DNA from: Halisarca cf. caerulea
Taxonomy: Eukaryota > Porifera > Demospongiae > Chondrillida > Halisarcidae
Assembly: GCA_963170055.1 (NCBI GenBank)
Contig: CAUJGJ010000332.1
Span: 4,170,001-4,195,000 of the forward strand
DNA: 25,000 nt
Reading direction: 5' to 3'
Under the pieces are notes generated by a model that saw only the letters and a list, made by a program, of their open reading frames with translations, did not search any database and was not told the origin of the DNA. Positions 1 to 8,963 of the stretch are shown one piece after another (position 1 is the stretch's first letter; every line of letters begins with the position of its first letter). The position numbers and the translations under genes are program-made.

Positions 1-298
1 GGTTGCATCCTCTCCATGGACATCCTGCCTCGGTTTGGTATGTGTGGCAGGAGTCATCTCCAGTGCAGAGGAAGAATAGGCCGGAATGACGCACATTCCA
101 GCCTTGCCTTATCACTGCCCTGGAAGTGAAACTGTCTCCTAATGGCTGTGTGAATTCTTTCCTGCAGTTTGGCTGTCAAGCTATTTGTATGATTTCTGAG
201 TTATCTTTCCTGTGGTTTGTGTGATTTTAGTGCCCCCACTCTGTTAGTGTCTTATTCTGATGACATGCATGCAAATGTACACCTGTTCACATGCTTTT
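1..298. other. Non-coding stretch, no feature recognised
   Basis: I see no exon here that continues the IP3 receptor. The residues that should precede the first recognised exon (the family's short N-terminal exon, ending near a Thr-Leu-Gly) are not encoded in any frame with a splice donor. The likeliest reading is intron or 5' flank of the receptor gene. Confidence 0.4.
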
Positions 299-508
<210 letters not shown>

Positions 509-539
509 AGTCTGCTATACAGTGTCTTACTGTGTTGAC

Positions 540-656
540 ACACATACGTATGTACATACATACATGCACACATCCAGACATGCATACACATATGTACATA
601 CGTACATGCACACATGCAGACACACATCATCACATACTTACATACATGCATATGTG

Positions 657-660
<4 letters not shown>
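540..660. repeat. TACATACGTA-type palindromic short repeat
   Basis: Degenerate tandem and inverted units of CATACGTATGTACATA and ATGCACACATCCAGACATG. The units are self-complementary around TACGTA. The same motif recurs in several receptor introns. Confidence 0.75.

Positions 661-662
<2 letters not shown>

Positions 663-708
<46 letters not shown>
663..708. repeat. (CA)n microsatellite
   Basis: Pure AC dinucleotide run. Confidence 0.95.
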
Positions 709-711
<3 letters not shown>

Positions 712-765
712 GTACACACAAACCAACAAATTGGTATATACATACAAAGTACACATTTATACACA

Positions 766-852
766 CAGAGAAGGATAGAGAGAGGTGAGAGGAAGGGAAA
801 TGGGAAAGAACTGGGATGAAAGGGAGAGGGGATAGAAATGGGGTGGAAGGGA
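766..852. repeat. Polypurine tract (GA-rich)
   Basis: About 87 bp that is almost entirely A and G on the + strand, between two CA microsatellites. No coding potential is seen. Confidence 0.7.
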
Positions 853-860
853 GTAGCACA

Positions 861-955
861 GTGACACACACACACTTGGACGTGCACGTAAACACACACG
901 CACACGCACGTAAACACACACGCACGTGCATGTACACACACATGCATGCACACTT

Positions 956-1014
<59 letters not shown>

Positions 1015-1075
1015 CACGTACATACACACACGCACACACACACACACATGCACAAATACACACACACGCACACAC

Positions 1076-1131
<56 letters not shown>
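861..1131. repeat. Compound (CA)n/(CACG)n microsatellite
   Basis: AC dinucleotide runs interrupted by ACGC, ATGC and TTGC units. It ends 36 bp before the first recognised receptor exon, so it lies just upstream of that exon's 3' splice site. Confidence 0.95.
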
Positions 1132-1134
<3 letters not shown>

Positions 1135-1167
1135 AGAACTTCTTTCACAATCCATGTCCATTCACAG

Positions 1168-1238
1168 GATGGTAGACGACAGAGTTGTAGTTGAAGTCAA
1201 CAGTGGAGATCCCGGCCACCCTCCATCCAAGTTCAGAG
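1168..1238 (+). CDS. ITPR: ITPR exon a
   Basis: 71 nt, after acceptor TTCACAG and before donor GTCAGC. The first base completes a split codon; the exon then reads [23 protein letters not shown] and ends one base into an Asp codon. It corresponds to the GLVDDR...KKFRD segment of vertebrate receptors. Confidence 0.9.
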
Positions 1239-1314
1239 GTCAGCCATTTACCATTTACGTATGTTGTGTTTGAAGTTTTAGTTGTTTATTGTATTTTGGT
1301 AGTGTGTGCATGTG

Positions 1315-1386
<72 letters not shown>

Positions 1387-1413
1387 ATGTGTTTGTGTGT
1401 TTGTGTGTTTGTG

Positions 1414-1501
<88 letters not shown>

Positions 1502-1502
1502 A

Positions 1503-1550
<48 letters not shown>

Positions 1551-1599
1551 TGGGTGTGTGGGTGTGGGTGTGTGCATGTGTTTGTGTGTTTGTGTGTTT

Positions 1600-1669
<70 letters not shown>

Positions 1670-3018
1670 TCCATGCATGCATGTGCTTACACATGTGGGC
1701 ATTCATGTATGTACCATATGGCCCAAATTTTCAGCAGGTCTTCGTCTATTATTCTCTCTGATATTGAAGCACCTTTTCTATAATAGCAGTCACCATTTTT
1801 TTAATACATAATACCCTTGTCCCTTGTGTTACCGCTATCTCCCCACAATGGTGACCTTGTTAACAATCGTTAGAGGCAGAAATGATGGCTACCTTTGAAT
1901 ACCTCTGGTAATAGGACAAGATCCGCAAAATTGATTTTTGCAAAAGTTTCGAAAGTCGGCGTCCTAGCATATTTTGCACCTCTGTAATCTGGGACTATAC
2001 CATATGTCTTTGTGTATTTGTAGGAGCAAGTGAGTGAATACACATACATGCATCTCAGACTGGTCTGCCCTATTTCAGTATGTTTGGAAGCAGCAATAGG
2101 GTGGAATGGTCTAGGGCCGTGACTAAAACAACAGTGCATGTACGTACATATGTATTTTCTTACTGTATAGGTACTAATTTTCGTGGCACTTTATTTCCGT
2201 GAATTTCGCGAATGAGCCTGCATTCGTGAAAATTTAATCGTAAATATTTGGTTAGATACATAGAATGTTAGTCTAAGATGTATATATTATAGTGATTGGC
2301 CAACACCAGTGCTGGCCAGTACTATATACCATTACCGTATACAACACTGGCATTGACTTAGGCTTTGTTATGGCCAGAAACTTCTTATTGCAGTGTTTGT
2401 TACAAGTGTGCTCTGATGTACGTACACACGTGCTATACAGTGGACCCCTCCATTCCGAACACCTTGGGACCAGAAAGGACTGTCCTGATTACCGTATAGT
2501 ACTAAATTTCCGGGGAGCTTAACTTTTGTATTTTTCCTGGATGATTGTCGGAGTTTGAAATTTGTGCACCACAAAAAATTGGTGCACTGTTTGATAAGTA
2601 GCACCTGAATGACAGACCTGCGAAAGTTATTCCCATGAGTATTTCAAAAGTGGCTGACCACAAAAGTTTAGCTCCTCAGAAATTTAGCGCTATATGGTAT
2701 TTTTCAGGAGTTTAAGCTGTTCTATGGTAATGTATGTACATACAGTATAGTAGAGTATTTGGTTGTGTCATTATATGTGTCCGTATTAGAGGGGTGTCCT
2801 CAATTCAGGGGGCTGGATCATAGGGGGCCCACTGTGCTGAATATGCGTATGTATGCAGTACATTATAGACCTGATCTTCTTCTGTGTAGACTGCCTATTC
2901 AAGGTGATTCCAATGCAGAGGTATTCGGCTCAGGCTCAGTTTGAGATGGCGGCAACTTCACGTTCAGAGACTTCTTACCAGCAGCACTTCAGTGATGTTG
3001 TGACCCTGAAGCAGCTTG

Positions 3019-3091
<73 letters not shown>

Positions 3092-3896
3092 CATGCGCAT
3101 GTGTTCGTGTGTGTGTGTACATACGTATGTGTGTGTGTGTGTGTATGTATGTGCCTGCCTACGGACGTACGGACGTATATTGTGTACATGTGCATGAAGG
3201 GAATTCGTGGGGAATTGCAGATGTACATATGTAGCCATTTGTGTGTGAGTGAGCACAAGGAAAGGGGAGGAGTTTTGTCAAGGGTGGGAGCTAGGGGTAT
3301 GATTGACTTACCATACACGCATGTATGCACATACGTAGCTACTGTTACTGTGTTGTGTGTGTGTGTGTCTACAACTGTAGCAAGCGGCTGAAATGGAGTC
3401 GGCTCAGAATGTACTGGAGATCAAGAAACACGAGGGACAACTTGTGAAATACGGCATGTACATTCAGGTAATGCAGCAGGGTCATCTATTGTGTGACCCA
3501 CATGTAATGTATGTGTACATATGTATGTGCGTACAGTACATGTTATATGCTTGTGTGTATGTGTGTGTGTGGGTGTGTGTGTGGGTGTGTGGGTGTGTAT
3601 GTACATACGTACAATATGTATTGCACTTTCTTTCATACAACATGTACAGTACTACATATACGTGATAGTGTCAAATTCAATAGGCACCTTCTTGTACGTA
3701 TGTACGTACATATGTACATACGTACGTACGTAGTTTACACATGCTTCTCACCTTCCATCCCTGTGTGTGTGTAGTTGTTGCATGTTAAGAGTAACAAGTT
3801 TCTTACTGTCAACAAGAGACTGCCTGCTATGGTGGAGAAGAACGCGTTGAGAGTGTCGCTGAAGACGAAGGGAGATGAGGTTTGTTCTACCATTTA

Positions 3897-3933
<37 letters not shown>

Positions 3934-5333
3934 TTGCATTAGACAGAAGTTCTAGTGTATTGGTTAGTTTGTAATCAGTTTCCCCAATCATGTGTGTACT
4001 CCGGGTGTTTGTATGTGTGACTGCTATTGCCAGGTTGTTAAGTGCATATGTACATATGTACGTACTGTACTACACACACTGGCTACACACACTGGCTTCA
4101 CATACTGGCTCCGCTCACTGGATCTACACACTGGATCCACACACTGGCTCCACACACTGGATCCACACACTGGATCCATGCACTGGCTACACACACTGAC
4201 TCCACACACTGGATCCACACGCTGGATCCACATACTGGATCCACACGGGATCCACAAACTGGCTCCACACACTCTTTTGTGCATATTCACCATGTATTGT
4301 TGCTCCCTCAGGGATCGTGGTTCAGTATCACCCCATACTACAAGCTACGATCAAATGGAGACAATGTAAGTGAACACATACGTATATATCATGTGTATGT
4401 ATGTACAGTACGTATGTATGTCAGGAGTATATGGAGTTTCTGTGTACTATACCTATTGACATATGTGTGTATCGATGCAGTGCTGTTCGATTTTGTTTTT
4501 GTTGCAGTAAATTCTTTTTAATCCACTACTGCTTTGTCTGCCTAACTCTTTTATCCGCCATCAATTTGTGTATGAATTAGCTGAAATGGTTGTGAGCTGT
4601 TTGGATTATCCACTTCACTCGTTAATCCAACTGAATTTTCCAAAGTGAATTGTAACAGATCAACAAGAATTTACTTTTGTTGTGTTTTGATTGTATTTAG
4701 CAACATGTAAACATTAGGGTTTCTTTCAAAGGTGGGAACTTGTCTCCCTTGAGAATTTTCCTGAAAGTGTATCTGTCACAGCGTTGCTGCTATTCCCCCA
4801 GTTGTATTTTGCTGAAAGAGACCCTAACATTTGCTTTTGTGCTCAGGTTCTAGTTTGCAATGTGTTCTTACCTTTTTGATTTTTCTACGTATATTCAAGT
4901 TGTTGTTGGTGGTCACAAATACACAAATACATAAGTTAAATCTTGTTTGTTTTCAGCTGTTGTTTTAAGTTTCTGTTGGTATTGTATTTGACTTTCTTTG
5001 TTTTTGTGACTGTTTCTTTGTTTCTGTATTTACAAATGTAGGATGTTTTTGGTGGCAGAAAATGTCATCACAGTGATGTTTGTTTACTTGTTGTTGTACT
5101 TGTCTACGTAGGTTGTCGTCGGTGACAGAGTGGTGTTTATGCCGGTGCAGGCTCAGCAGCCTCTGCACCTCTCCAGACAGAAGGTTCCAGGTACCAAGAC
5201 GGACTGCAACGAAGTCAATGCACTGAATGAGAACCCCCTCACTAGCTGGAGGATAAGCTTGTTCATGGAATACAAGGAGGACAGTGAGGACTATCTGAAG
5301 GCTGTGAGTGTGTGTGTGTGTGTGTTGTGTGTG

Positions 5334-5368
<35 letters not shown>

Positions 5369-5382
5369 GTGGTGTGTCTGTG

Positions 5383-5433
<51 letters not shown>

Positions 5434-5450
5434 ATGTGTGTGTGTGTGTA

Positions 5451-5487
<37 letters not shown>

Positions 5488-5584
5488 TGTGCAGATGTGT
5501 GTGTGTTTGTGTGTACATATGTACGTATGTACGTATGTGCGTGTGCGTGTGTGTGTGCGTGTGTTTTCATATGTAAGTATATGG

Positions 5585-5644
<60 letters not shown>

Positions 5645-6630
5645 CAAATACTCTTAGTCTGTCCCTCTGTCACCCAACCCTCCTCACCCACCCTCTGTCA
5701 CTAAACCCTCCTCACCCACACTCTGTCACCCAACCCTCCTCATCCACTTAGGGAGATGTGGTTCGGCTGTTTCACGCTGAGCAGGAGAAGTTCCTCACAG
5801 CAGACACAGAGGGAAGTCAGGACATGTACCACGTCTTTCTGCGGACCACTCTCAGAGGAAGGAAAATGGATGCCACCAGCTCAAAGGCTTTGTGGGAAGT
5901 GGAGGTGCGATAATACTGGCCTTTATGCTTAGTTGCAGTGTTACTCTCCAATTTTGGTGATTTCAAGGAGGGGTTAATTTGATATTTTTTCATTTTGATT
6001 AATGAGTGTGCCTGATAACATTGTCATCTTTATGGAATTTGGGATTAATGGGTTTAAGCATTTTGGCTACAGTTGAGCTAGCTTAGAAAACATTTTGTGA
6101 AAGGGGAACAGAAACACTCGTACATATGTACTGTACTTATACATAGAGGTATTGCCAGTACTTGTATACTATACATGAGATAGGGACAGAGCAAGGAGTA
6201 CATATGTACTGAATCTAGGAGCGCATAATTTCCTGACCGATTATTATGCGCTCCTGCTAAATCAGGTACTTACTGTACAATGTACTAGAGTAAGCATGTT
6301 CCACTGTAGCTCCAGTAGGTAGAAATATATCAATCTCTGCATCATCTAGTCTACACTGTTGTGCACCCTCTGTTTGCCCCAGGTTGTCAACCATGACCCC
6401 TGCAGAGGAGGCATTGGCAAGTGGAACAGCCTGTACCGCTTCAAGCACCTCACGACTGGGCTTTACCTCGCTGCCAGTGTGGACAACGACACCTCCATCG
6501 ACCCCACCAGAGAGAAGTTGAGAGGATCGGAGAACGTGTACCATCTTGTCACCAGTTACGACGGAAACATCTGGTCTGTGTTTGAACTCGACTCAACCAC
6601 TTTACAGAGATCAGACTCCCCAGTACCCAG
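1168..6630 (+). CDS. ITPR: Inositol 1,4,5-trisphosphate receptor, N-terminal part (8 exons, partial)
   Basis: This is the cytosolic ligand-binding end of an ER calcium-release channel that opens on IP3. Coding exons are 1168-1238, 2890-3020, 3381-3467, 3775-3879, 4312-4365, 5112-5303, 5752-5904 and 6383-6630. All have AG acceptors and GT donors with compatible phases, and together give 347 codons. Diagnostic motifs are [75 protein letters not shown] and YRFKHLTTG. The receptor family is usually about 2,700 residues; this part matches human ITPR1 from about residue 31 to 384 and contains MIR repeats. The ligand-contacting Arg and Lys of VVRLF and EQEKF are present. In the RTTGR phosphate-binding motif the Gly is Leu (RTTLR). 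The first exon is upstream of the window, and the continuation after 6630 is not found here. It is not a ryanodine receptor: the IP3-receptor-specific motifs are unambiguous. Confidence 0.93.
1314..1668. repeat. (TG)n microsatellite with GTTTGT and GGGTGT variants
   Basis: About 355 bp of TG dinucleotides with interspersed TTTG and GGGTG units, inside the receptor intron 1239-2889. In the receptor pre-mRNA it would be a long UG repeat. Confidence 0.97.
2161..2340. mobile_element. Possible MITE fragment (TACYGTATAG terminus)
   Basis: Starts TACTGTATAGGTACTAATTT, close to the terminus of the element at 2490 (TACCGTATAGTACTAAATTT). It is followed by TTCGTGAA and TTCGCGAA motifs like those inside the other TA-flanked elements in the window. 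The right end is not clear, so the extent is approximate. Confidence 0.35.
2438..2834. mobile_element. pogo-like TIR element, non-autonomous
   Basis: The left end CAGTGGACCCCTCCATTCCG and the right end (reverse complement CAGTGGGCCCCCTATGATCC) form imperfect terminal inverted repeats. The left end is preceded by TA. CAGTGGANCC...CCGAAC termini are typical of pogo/Tigger-type elements. There is no transposase frame. It is split by a second element at 2490-2699. Confidence 0.55.
2490..2699. mobile_element. MITE with TA target duplication, nested
   Basis: The left end TACCGTATAGTACTAAATTT and the reverse complement of the right end, TACCATATAGCGCTAAATTT, match at 17 of 20 bases; similarity continues to about 39 bp (GGAGCTtAACTTTTG). 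The flanking TA fits a Tc1/mariner-type target. There is no coding capacity. Confidence 0.7.
2890..3020 (+). CDS. ITPR: ITPR exon b
   Basis: 131 nt after acceptor TCTGTGTAG. It completes the split Asp codon, then reads [20 protein letters not shown] and ends TLKQLE at a codon boundary. The donor is GTGTGTGT, the first unit of a TG microsatellite. Confidence 0.93.
3021..3089. repeat. (TG)n microsatellite starting at the splice donor
   Basis: The repeat begins at the exon junction, so the intron's GT dinucleotide is the first repeat unit. Confidence 0.95.
3113..3190. repeat. TG/TACGTA composite repeat
   Basis: Short TG runs mixed with TACATACGTATG and ACGGACGTACGGACGTA units inside the receptor intron 3021-3380. 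Confidence 0.7.
3381..3467 (+). CDS. ITPR: ITPR exon c
   Basis: 87 nt (29 codons) between acceptor ACTGTAG and donor GTAATG. It encodes [16 protein letters not shown] and then [12 protein letters not shown], matching the GTVIQYGNVIQ strand of the suppressor trefoil. Confidence 0.93.
3500..3740. repeat. GTAC/TACGTA palindromic repeats and TG tract in intron
   Basis: Runs such as TATGTACATACGTACGTACG and GTGTGGGTGTG fill most of the intron between exons c and d. They are self-complementary and could extrude hairpins. Confidence 0.75.
3775..3879 (+). CDS. ITPR: ITPR exon d
   Basis: 105 nt (35 codons) after acceptor GTGTAG. It encodes [20 protein letters not shown] and then [15 protein letters not shown], a clear MIR-repeat segment. 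The donor is GTTTGT. Confidence 0.95.
3900..3931. repeat. (TG)n microsatellite
   Basis: Pure TG dinucleotides, 20 bp into the intron after exon d. Confidence 0.95.
4071..4273. repeat. 13-bp minisatellite (CTGGATCCACACA)n
   Basis: About 15 head-to-tail copies of CTGGMTCCACACA, with substitutions and one shortened unit near 4247. Thirteen is not a multiple of three, so all forward frames show shifted Thr-Gly-Ser / His-Trp-Ile / Leu-Asp-Pro patterns. It ends about 40 bp before exon e. Confidence 0.95.
4312..4365 (+). CDS. ITPR: ITPR exon e
   Basis: 54 nt (18 codons) after acceptor CTCCCTCAG, reading [18 protein letters not shown], with donor GTAAGT. It matches the GSWFYIQPFYKLRSIGD segment of vertebrate receptors. 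Confidence 0.93.
4366..5111 (+). other. ITPR: ITPR intron, 746 bp, no embedded feature seen
   Basis: A T-rich intron between exons e and f. Apart from short TACGTA repeats near 4378-4420 I see no element or gene. Confidence 0.8.
5112..5303 (+). CDS. ITPR: ITPR exon f
   Basis: 192 nt (64 codons) after acceptor TCTACGTAG. It reads [20 protein letters not shown], then [18 protein letters not shown] and finally EDYLKA. It spans the end of the suppressor domain and the link to the IP3-binding core. The donor GTGAGTGTGTG runs straight into a TG microsatellite. Confidence 0.95.
5307..5641. repeat. (TG)n compound microsatellite with TACGTA inserts
   Basis: TG dinucleotides with GGTGTG, GCAGATG and TATGTACGTATG interruptions, starting 4 bp after the exon f donor and continuing for about 335 bp. 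Confidence 0.95.
5662..5750 (+). repeat. 28-bp pyrimidine-rich tandem repeat at a 3' splice site
   Basis: Three copies of CTCTGTCACCCAACCCTCCT followed by CACCCAC. The last copy ends CATCCACTTAG, the acceptor of the next exon, so the repeat supplies the polypyrimidine tract. Confidence 0.8.
5752..5904 (+). CDS. ITPR: ITPR exon g (IP3-binding core)
   Basis: 153 nt (51 codons), starting [18 protein letters not shown] and ending [11 protein letters not shown]. It contains the basic residues aligned with Arg241 and Lys249 of human ITPR1. RTTLRGR aligns with R265-T-T-G-R269, so the phosphate-binding Gly is replaced by Leu. Confidence 0.95.
6218..6254. repeat. Perfect 12-bp inverted repeat (hairpin)
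   Basis: GGAGCGCATAAT (6218-6229) is exactly complementary to ATTATGCGCTCC (6243-6254) across a 13-nt loop, inside the intron before the last recognised receptor exon. Confidence 0.8.
6383..6630 (+). CDS. ITPR: ITPR exon h, last exon recognised
   Basis: 248 nt after acceptor TTTGCCCCAG. It reads [20 protein letters not shown], then [18 protein letters not shown], and ends with [16 protein letters not shown] plus two bases of an Arg codon. The loop after LAA is short, resembling the form without the SI insert in vertebrates. Donor GTGGGT. Read-through would give only Trp-Val and a stop. Confidence 0.94.
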
Positions 6631-6646
6631 GTGGGTGTAAAATAGT

Positions 6647-6736
6647 GCATGTATGTACTAGCTACGTATGTACGTACGTATGTACATACGTATGTACGTG
6701 TACATGTATATGGTATATATATATACATACATATGA
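6647..6736. repeat. TACGTA/TATATA palindromic repeat
   Basis: Runs of TACGTATGTACGTACGTATG followed by TATATATATACATACATATG just 3' of the last receptor exon. Confidence 0.75.
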
Positions 6737-6739
6737 CTC

Positions 6740-7007
6740 CATACCCACAAGGTTCATGCATGAAGATGAACTGTAGCTACATACAGAATACTCCAATTCA
6801 ATTTGGATTCTTCTACATTTGTACAAAGAAATATTCATCAAATGTACCAAATCATATTACTGTACTGAACACAAAGTCAAGAAGTAAACATAAACTAACA
6901 GATTGCAGTCAAAAACATAAGTAGAAATTCACAAGATGGTACTCACAGTTAACACTTCAGTTTAGTTCCGTGAAACATACAGGTAAGACTACAGATTACG
7001 CCTATTG
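6740..7007 (-). repeat. 3' flank shared by the Death-domain genes (copy A)
   Basis: CTCCAATTCAATTTGG, ATTCATCAAATGTA and AAGATGGTACTCACAGTTAA recur downstream of genes C (12850-13090), D (17530-17770) and G (24210-24447). This flank was therefore duplicated along with the genes. Confidence 0.75.
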
Positions 7008-8402
7008 TTATAAAACTTTCTTTTTCAGTTCTCTTGCTTCCTCTTCAAACCCAGTCTTCTCCAGAGCATCAATGACAGTAGACCACTCTCGAGGTCTGTC
7101 ACCTGTTCCATCATCGTGTGCGAGCCAACGCTTCAACATCTCCTCACAACGCACCTCGCATTGGTTTGGGTAGTCCTTCTTGATCATTTCCACCACAGCA
7201 TACTCCACTCCGAGGTAAATACTAAACTTGTCCCATTTGGCAGCAACTATGGGAATTACATGAGACCTCAGAGTGCGGAGGTTGAGGTGACTGGCTGCAA
7301 TTGGCACTGTAAGTAATAGAAGTCAAGAATACCATTTGCACAATAACGTCATTAAATTTTATACCATATGTGTAATACATGTGCACACAACATGTACGGG
7401 AACCCTGGGTCCAACAGTTACTATTGTCATAGGTAGCAGCTTACTTGAAGCATGACGGTTATGCAGACTGGGTGAATCATGAAGTTGCTTGTTGTCTTCT
7501 TTTTTGCTTTCTTGCTTCTCTTTTCCTTCTTTCGTGATAGCAGCAACAGTCACTCCTCCTTTTGATCTGGCTGGTTTTGTTGCTGGCACAAATTTGGTGT
7601 TGGGTAATTCCTTGTGTTGGGTACATGTACATGGTTTTTCTTCTGTCTTCACCATGTTTCTTCCTTTTGTTGCAATTTGTTGCTGTCTCGTTTGCCCCAC
7701 AGCCACTTCTTCTGTTGGTATTTTCTCCTTAACTTGCCCCATTGCCACTACCTTTCTTCCTGCTTTTTGCTGTTTTACTTGCTTTGCTTGCACCTTAGCC
7801 ACTTCTTTTGTTTGGCTTTTCTGCTTAGCTAGTTTTTGACCTTCATTGTATCCAGTAATTGCATCATACGAAACTCTACCTGCAACATCAAACCACTGTC
7901 CTACGTCCTTTGGATTCTTGTAAAGGTTTGTTGTTTAATCAACTATGCCAGTTGGTCGATATTCACCATGAACTGCTGAATCAACACCAGTAGTAATCCC
8001 ATCTGTGATTACTCCTCCAAGCACACCTCCAGCTACTGCTCCAGCTGGACCACCCATCATAAATCCTGCTGTCCCACCCACCATCACTCCAGTTGTGCGA
8101 GAAGCAGACTTCATTGCTCTATCTCCACCATCTCTGTCACCCCATACATAGTGAACCACTCCTTTAATGTGCCCAACTCCTGGTATCCCGTTTATAGAAT
8201 CACTTAGTCCACTAAAAAACTTTTTCTGTGTTTCCCAAGCCTTATCTGTGTCTCCTTGAGTCCATTCAACTACAGAGTGAGTTTGCGATATAATGGGAAA
8301 AGTACTAGTGAACTCGTCCTGGGTATTGAGAGCACCCTCGGTATCACCAAATGCCCATTGAGCTACAGATTTTGCTTGTGATACACCTAGCAACCTGTTC
8401 AT
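7008..8402 (-). pseudogene. Glycine-zipper / Death-domain gene, copy A, one nonsense codon
   Basis: Two exons, 8402-7445 and 7306-7008, separated by a 138-nt GT-AG intron; phases agree and give 419 codons. The protein starts MNRLLGVSQAKSVAQWAFGD. It carries the repeated GDTxxAWETQ motif, then a zipper (TTGVMVGGTAGFMMGGPAG), then TTGVDSAVHGEYRP. Exon 2 encodes a Death domain with CEEMLKRWLAHDDGTGD, PREWSTVIDAL and EEARELKKKVL. The only lesion is TAA at 7935-7937, codon 156, where copies C and D have CAA (Gln). A 155-residue product would keep the zipper and lose the Death domain. The start is the first ATG after a conserved AAGGAT. It could be a polymorphic null allele, a recent pseudogene or a sequencing error. 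Confidence 0.8.
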
Positions 8403-8520
8403 GGCTGTTGCATCCTTTCTTGGCTGGGTCTTTCCAAGAATTGGTATTTAAGTATTGTTTCAGTGTGGGTGGTCTTGACCTTTCCAGGAATTGTTATTGA
8501 TTTGCATTGGTGGTCAACTG
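8403..8520 (-). promoter_or_regulatory. Conserved 5' flank with TTCCNNGAA palindromes and an octamer
   Basis: Upstream of the copy A start are TTCCAAGAA (8432-8440), TTCCAGGAA (8482-8490) and ATTTGCAT (8500-8507). The same three motifs lie in the same order upstream of copies E (16534-16542, 16592-16600, 16606-16613) and F (22531-22539, 22589-22597, 22603-22610). TTCN3GAA is the STAT-type site and ATTTGCAT the POU octamer. Function is inferred; this stretch could instead lie in an unseen 5' intron. Confidence 0.35.
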
Positions 8521-8957
8521 ACTATATACAATAATTATGTATATTGTGTAGAATATTATGTTTGTAGAATAATAATATGAATATCATTATTGGTATATGA
8601 ATGCAAGGCTGTAGGAATTGGCATGGCTGGCACGGCTTTAGCCAGTTTTTAGGCAAGACTTAAAAATTATAACATTAAGCACAACTTCTACATCAGACAA
8701 GCTTATTAAGATAGCCAAGAACAATTCTTACCAAATTAGACCTTCATATTAATAGTTTAAATAAGTATACATAATCGAAATAGAGGGAGAAAGTCGGGAA
8801 ATACTTTGAAATTCAACTGGTTCTTGCCCCCCCCCCCCCACCACCGAACGCCATTTTTTTCACAGTTTTTACAATTTGTCTAAACTATGAATATCATTGT
8901 ACTATGTGGGATGTGCAATAGGACAGACAGTATAATAGATTTAACCAGATTTGACTG
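8521..8957. other. AT-rich intergenic stretch with a poly-C run
   Basis: The first part (to about 8610) resembles the AT-rich 5' flank of copies E and F (AATATGAATATCATTATT). A run of about 13 C occurs near 8827-8839. No gene is seen. Confidence 0.6.
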
Positions 8958-8963
8958 CTGGTT

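Larger units (their letters stand above)
1239..2889 (+). other. ITPR: ITPR intron (1.65 kb) with nested repeats
   Basis: Non-coding between exons a and b. It contains the TG microsatellite at 1314-1668, an element fragment near 2161-2340 and a TIR element at 2438-2834 that is itself interrupted at 2490-2699. Stretch 1670-2160 holds nothing I recognise. Confidence 0.85.

Noticed and set aside
1870..2139. - strand 89-codon frame in a receptor intron
   Set aside because: No recognisable motif, no splice context, and unremarkable composition.
4071..4273. CRISPR-like spacing of repeats
   Set aside because: Units are contiguous 13-mers without spacers; it is a eukaryotic minisatellite.
3990..4521. 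Overlapping + strand frames with Thr-Gly-Ser and Leu-Asp-Pro repeats
   Set aside because: Products of the 13-bp minisatellite in an intron; the receptor exon at 4312-4365 is in the frame used by the gene.
6631..6642. Receptor ending naturally after exon h by intron retention
   Set aside because: The stop would cut the ligand-binding trefoil about 50 residues short; a standard donor is present, so it is treated as an internal exon.
7489..7839. + strand frame of 116 codons rich in Phe and Cys
   Set aside because: Antisense shadow of the Lys/Gln-rich linker of copy A.
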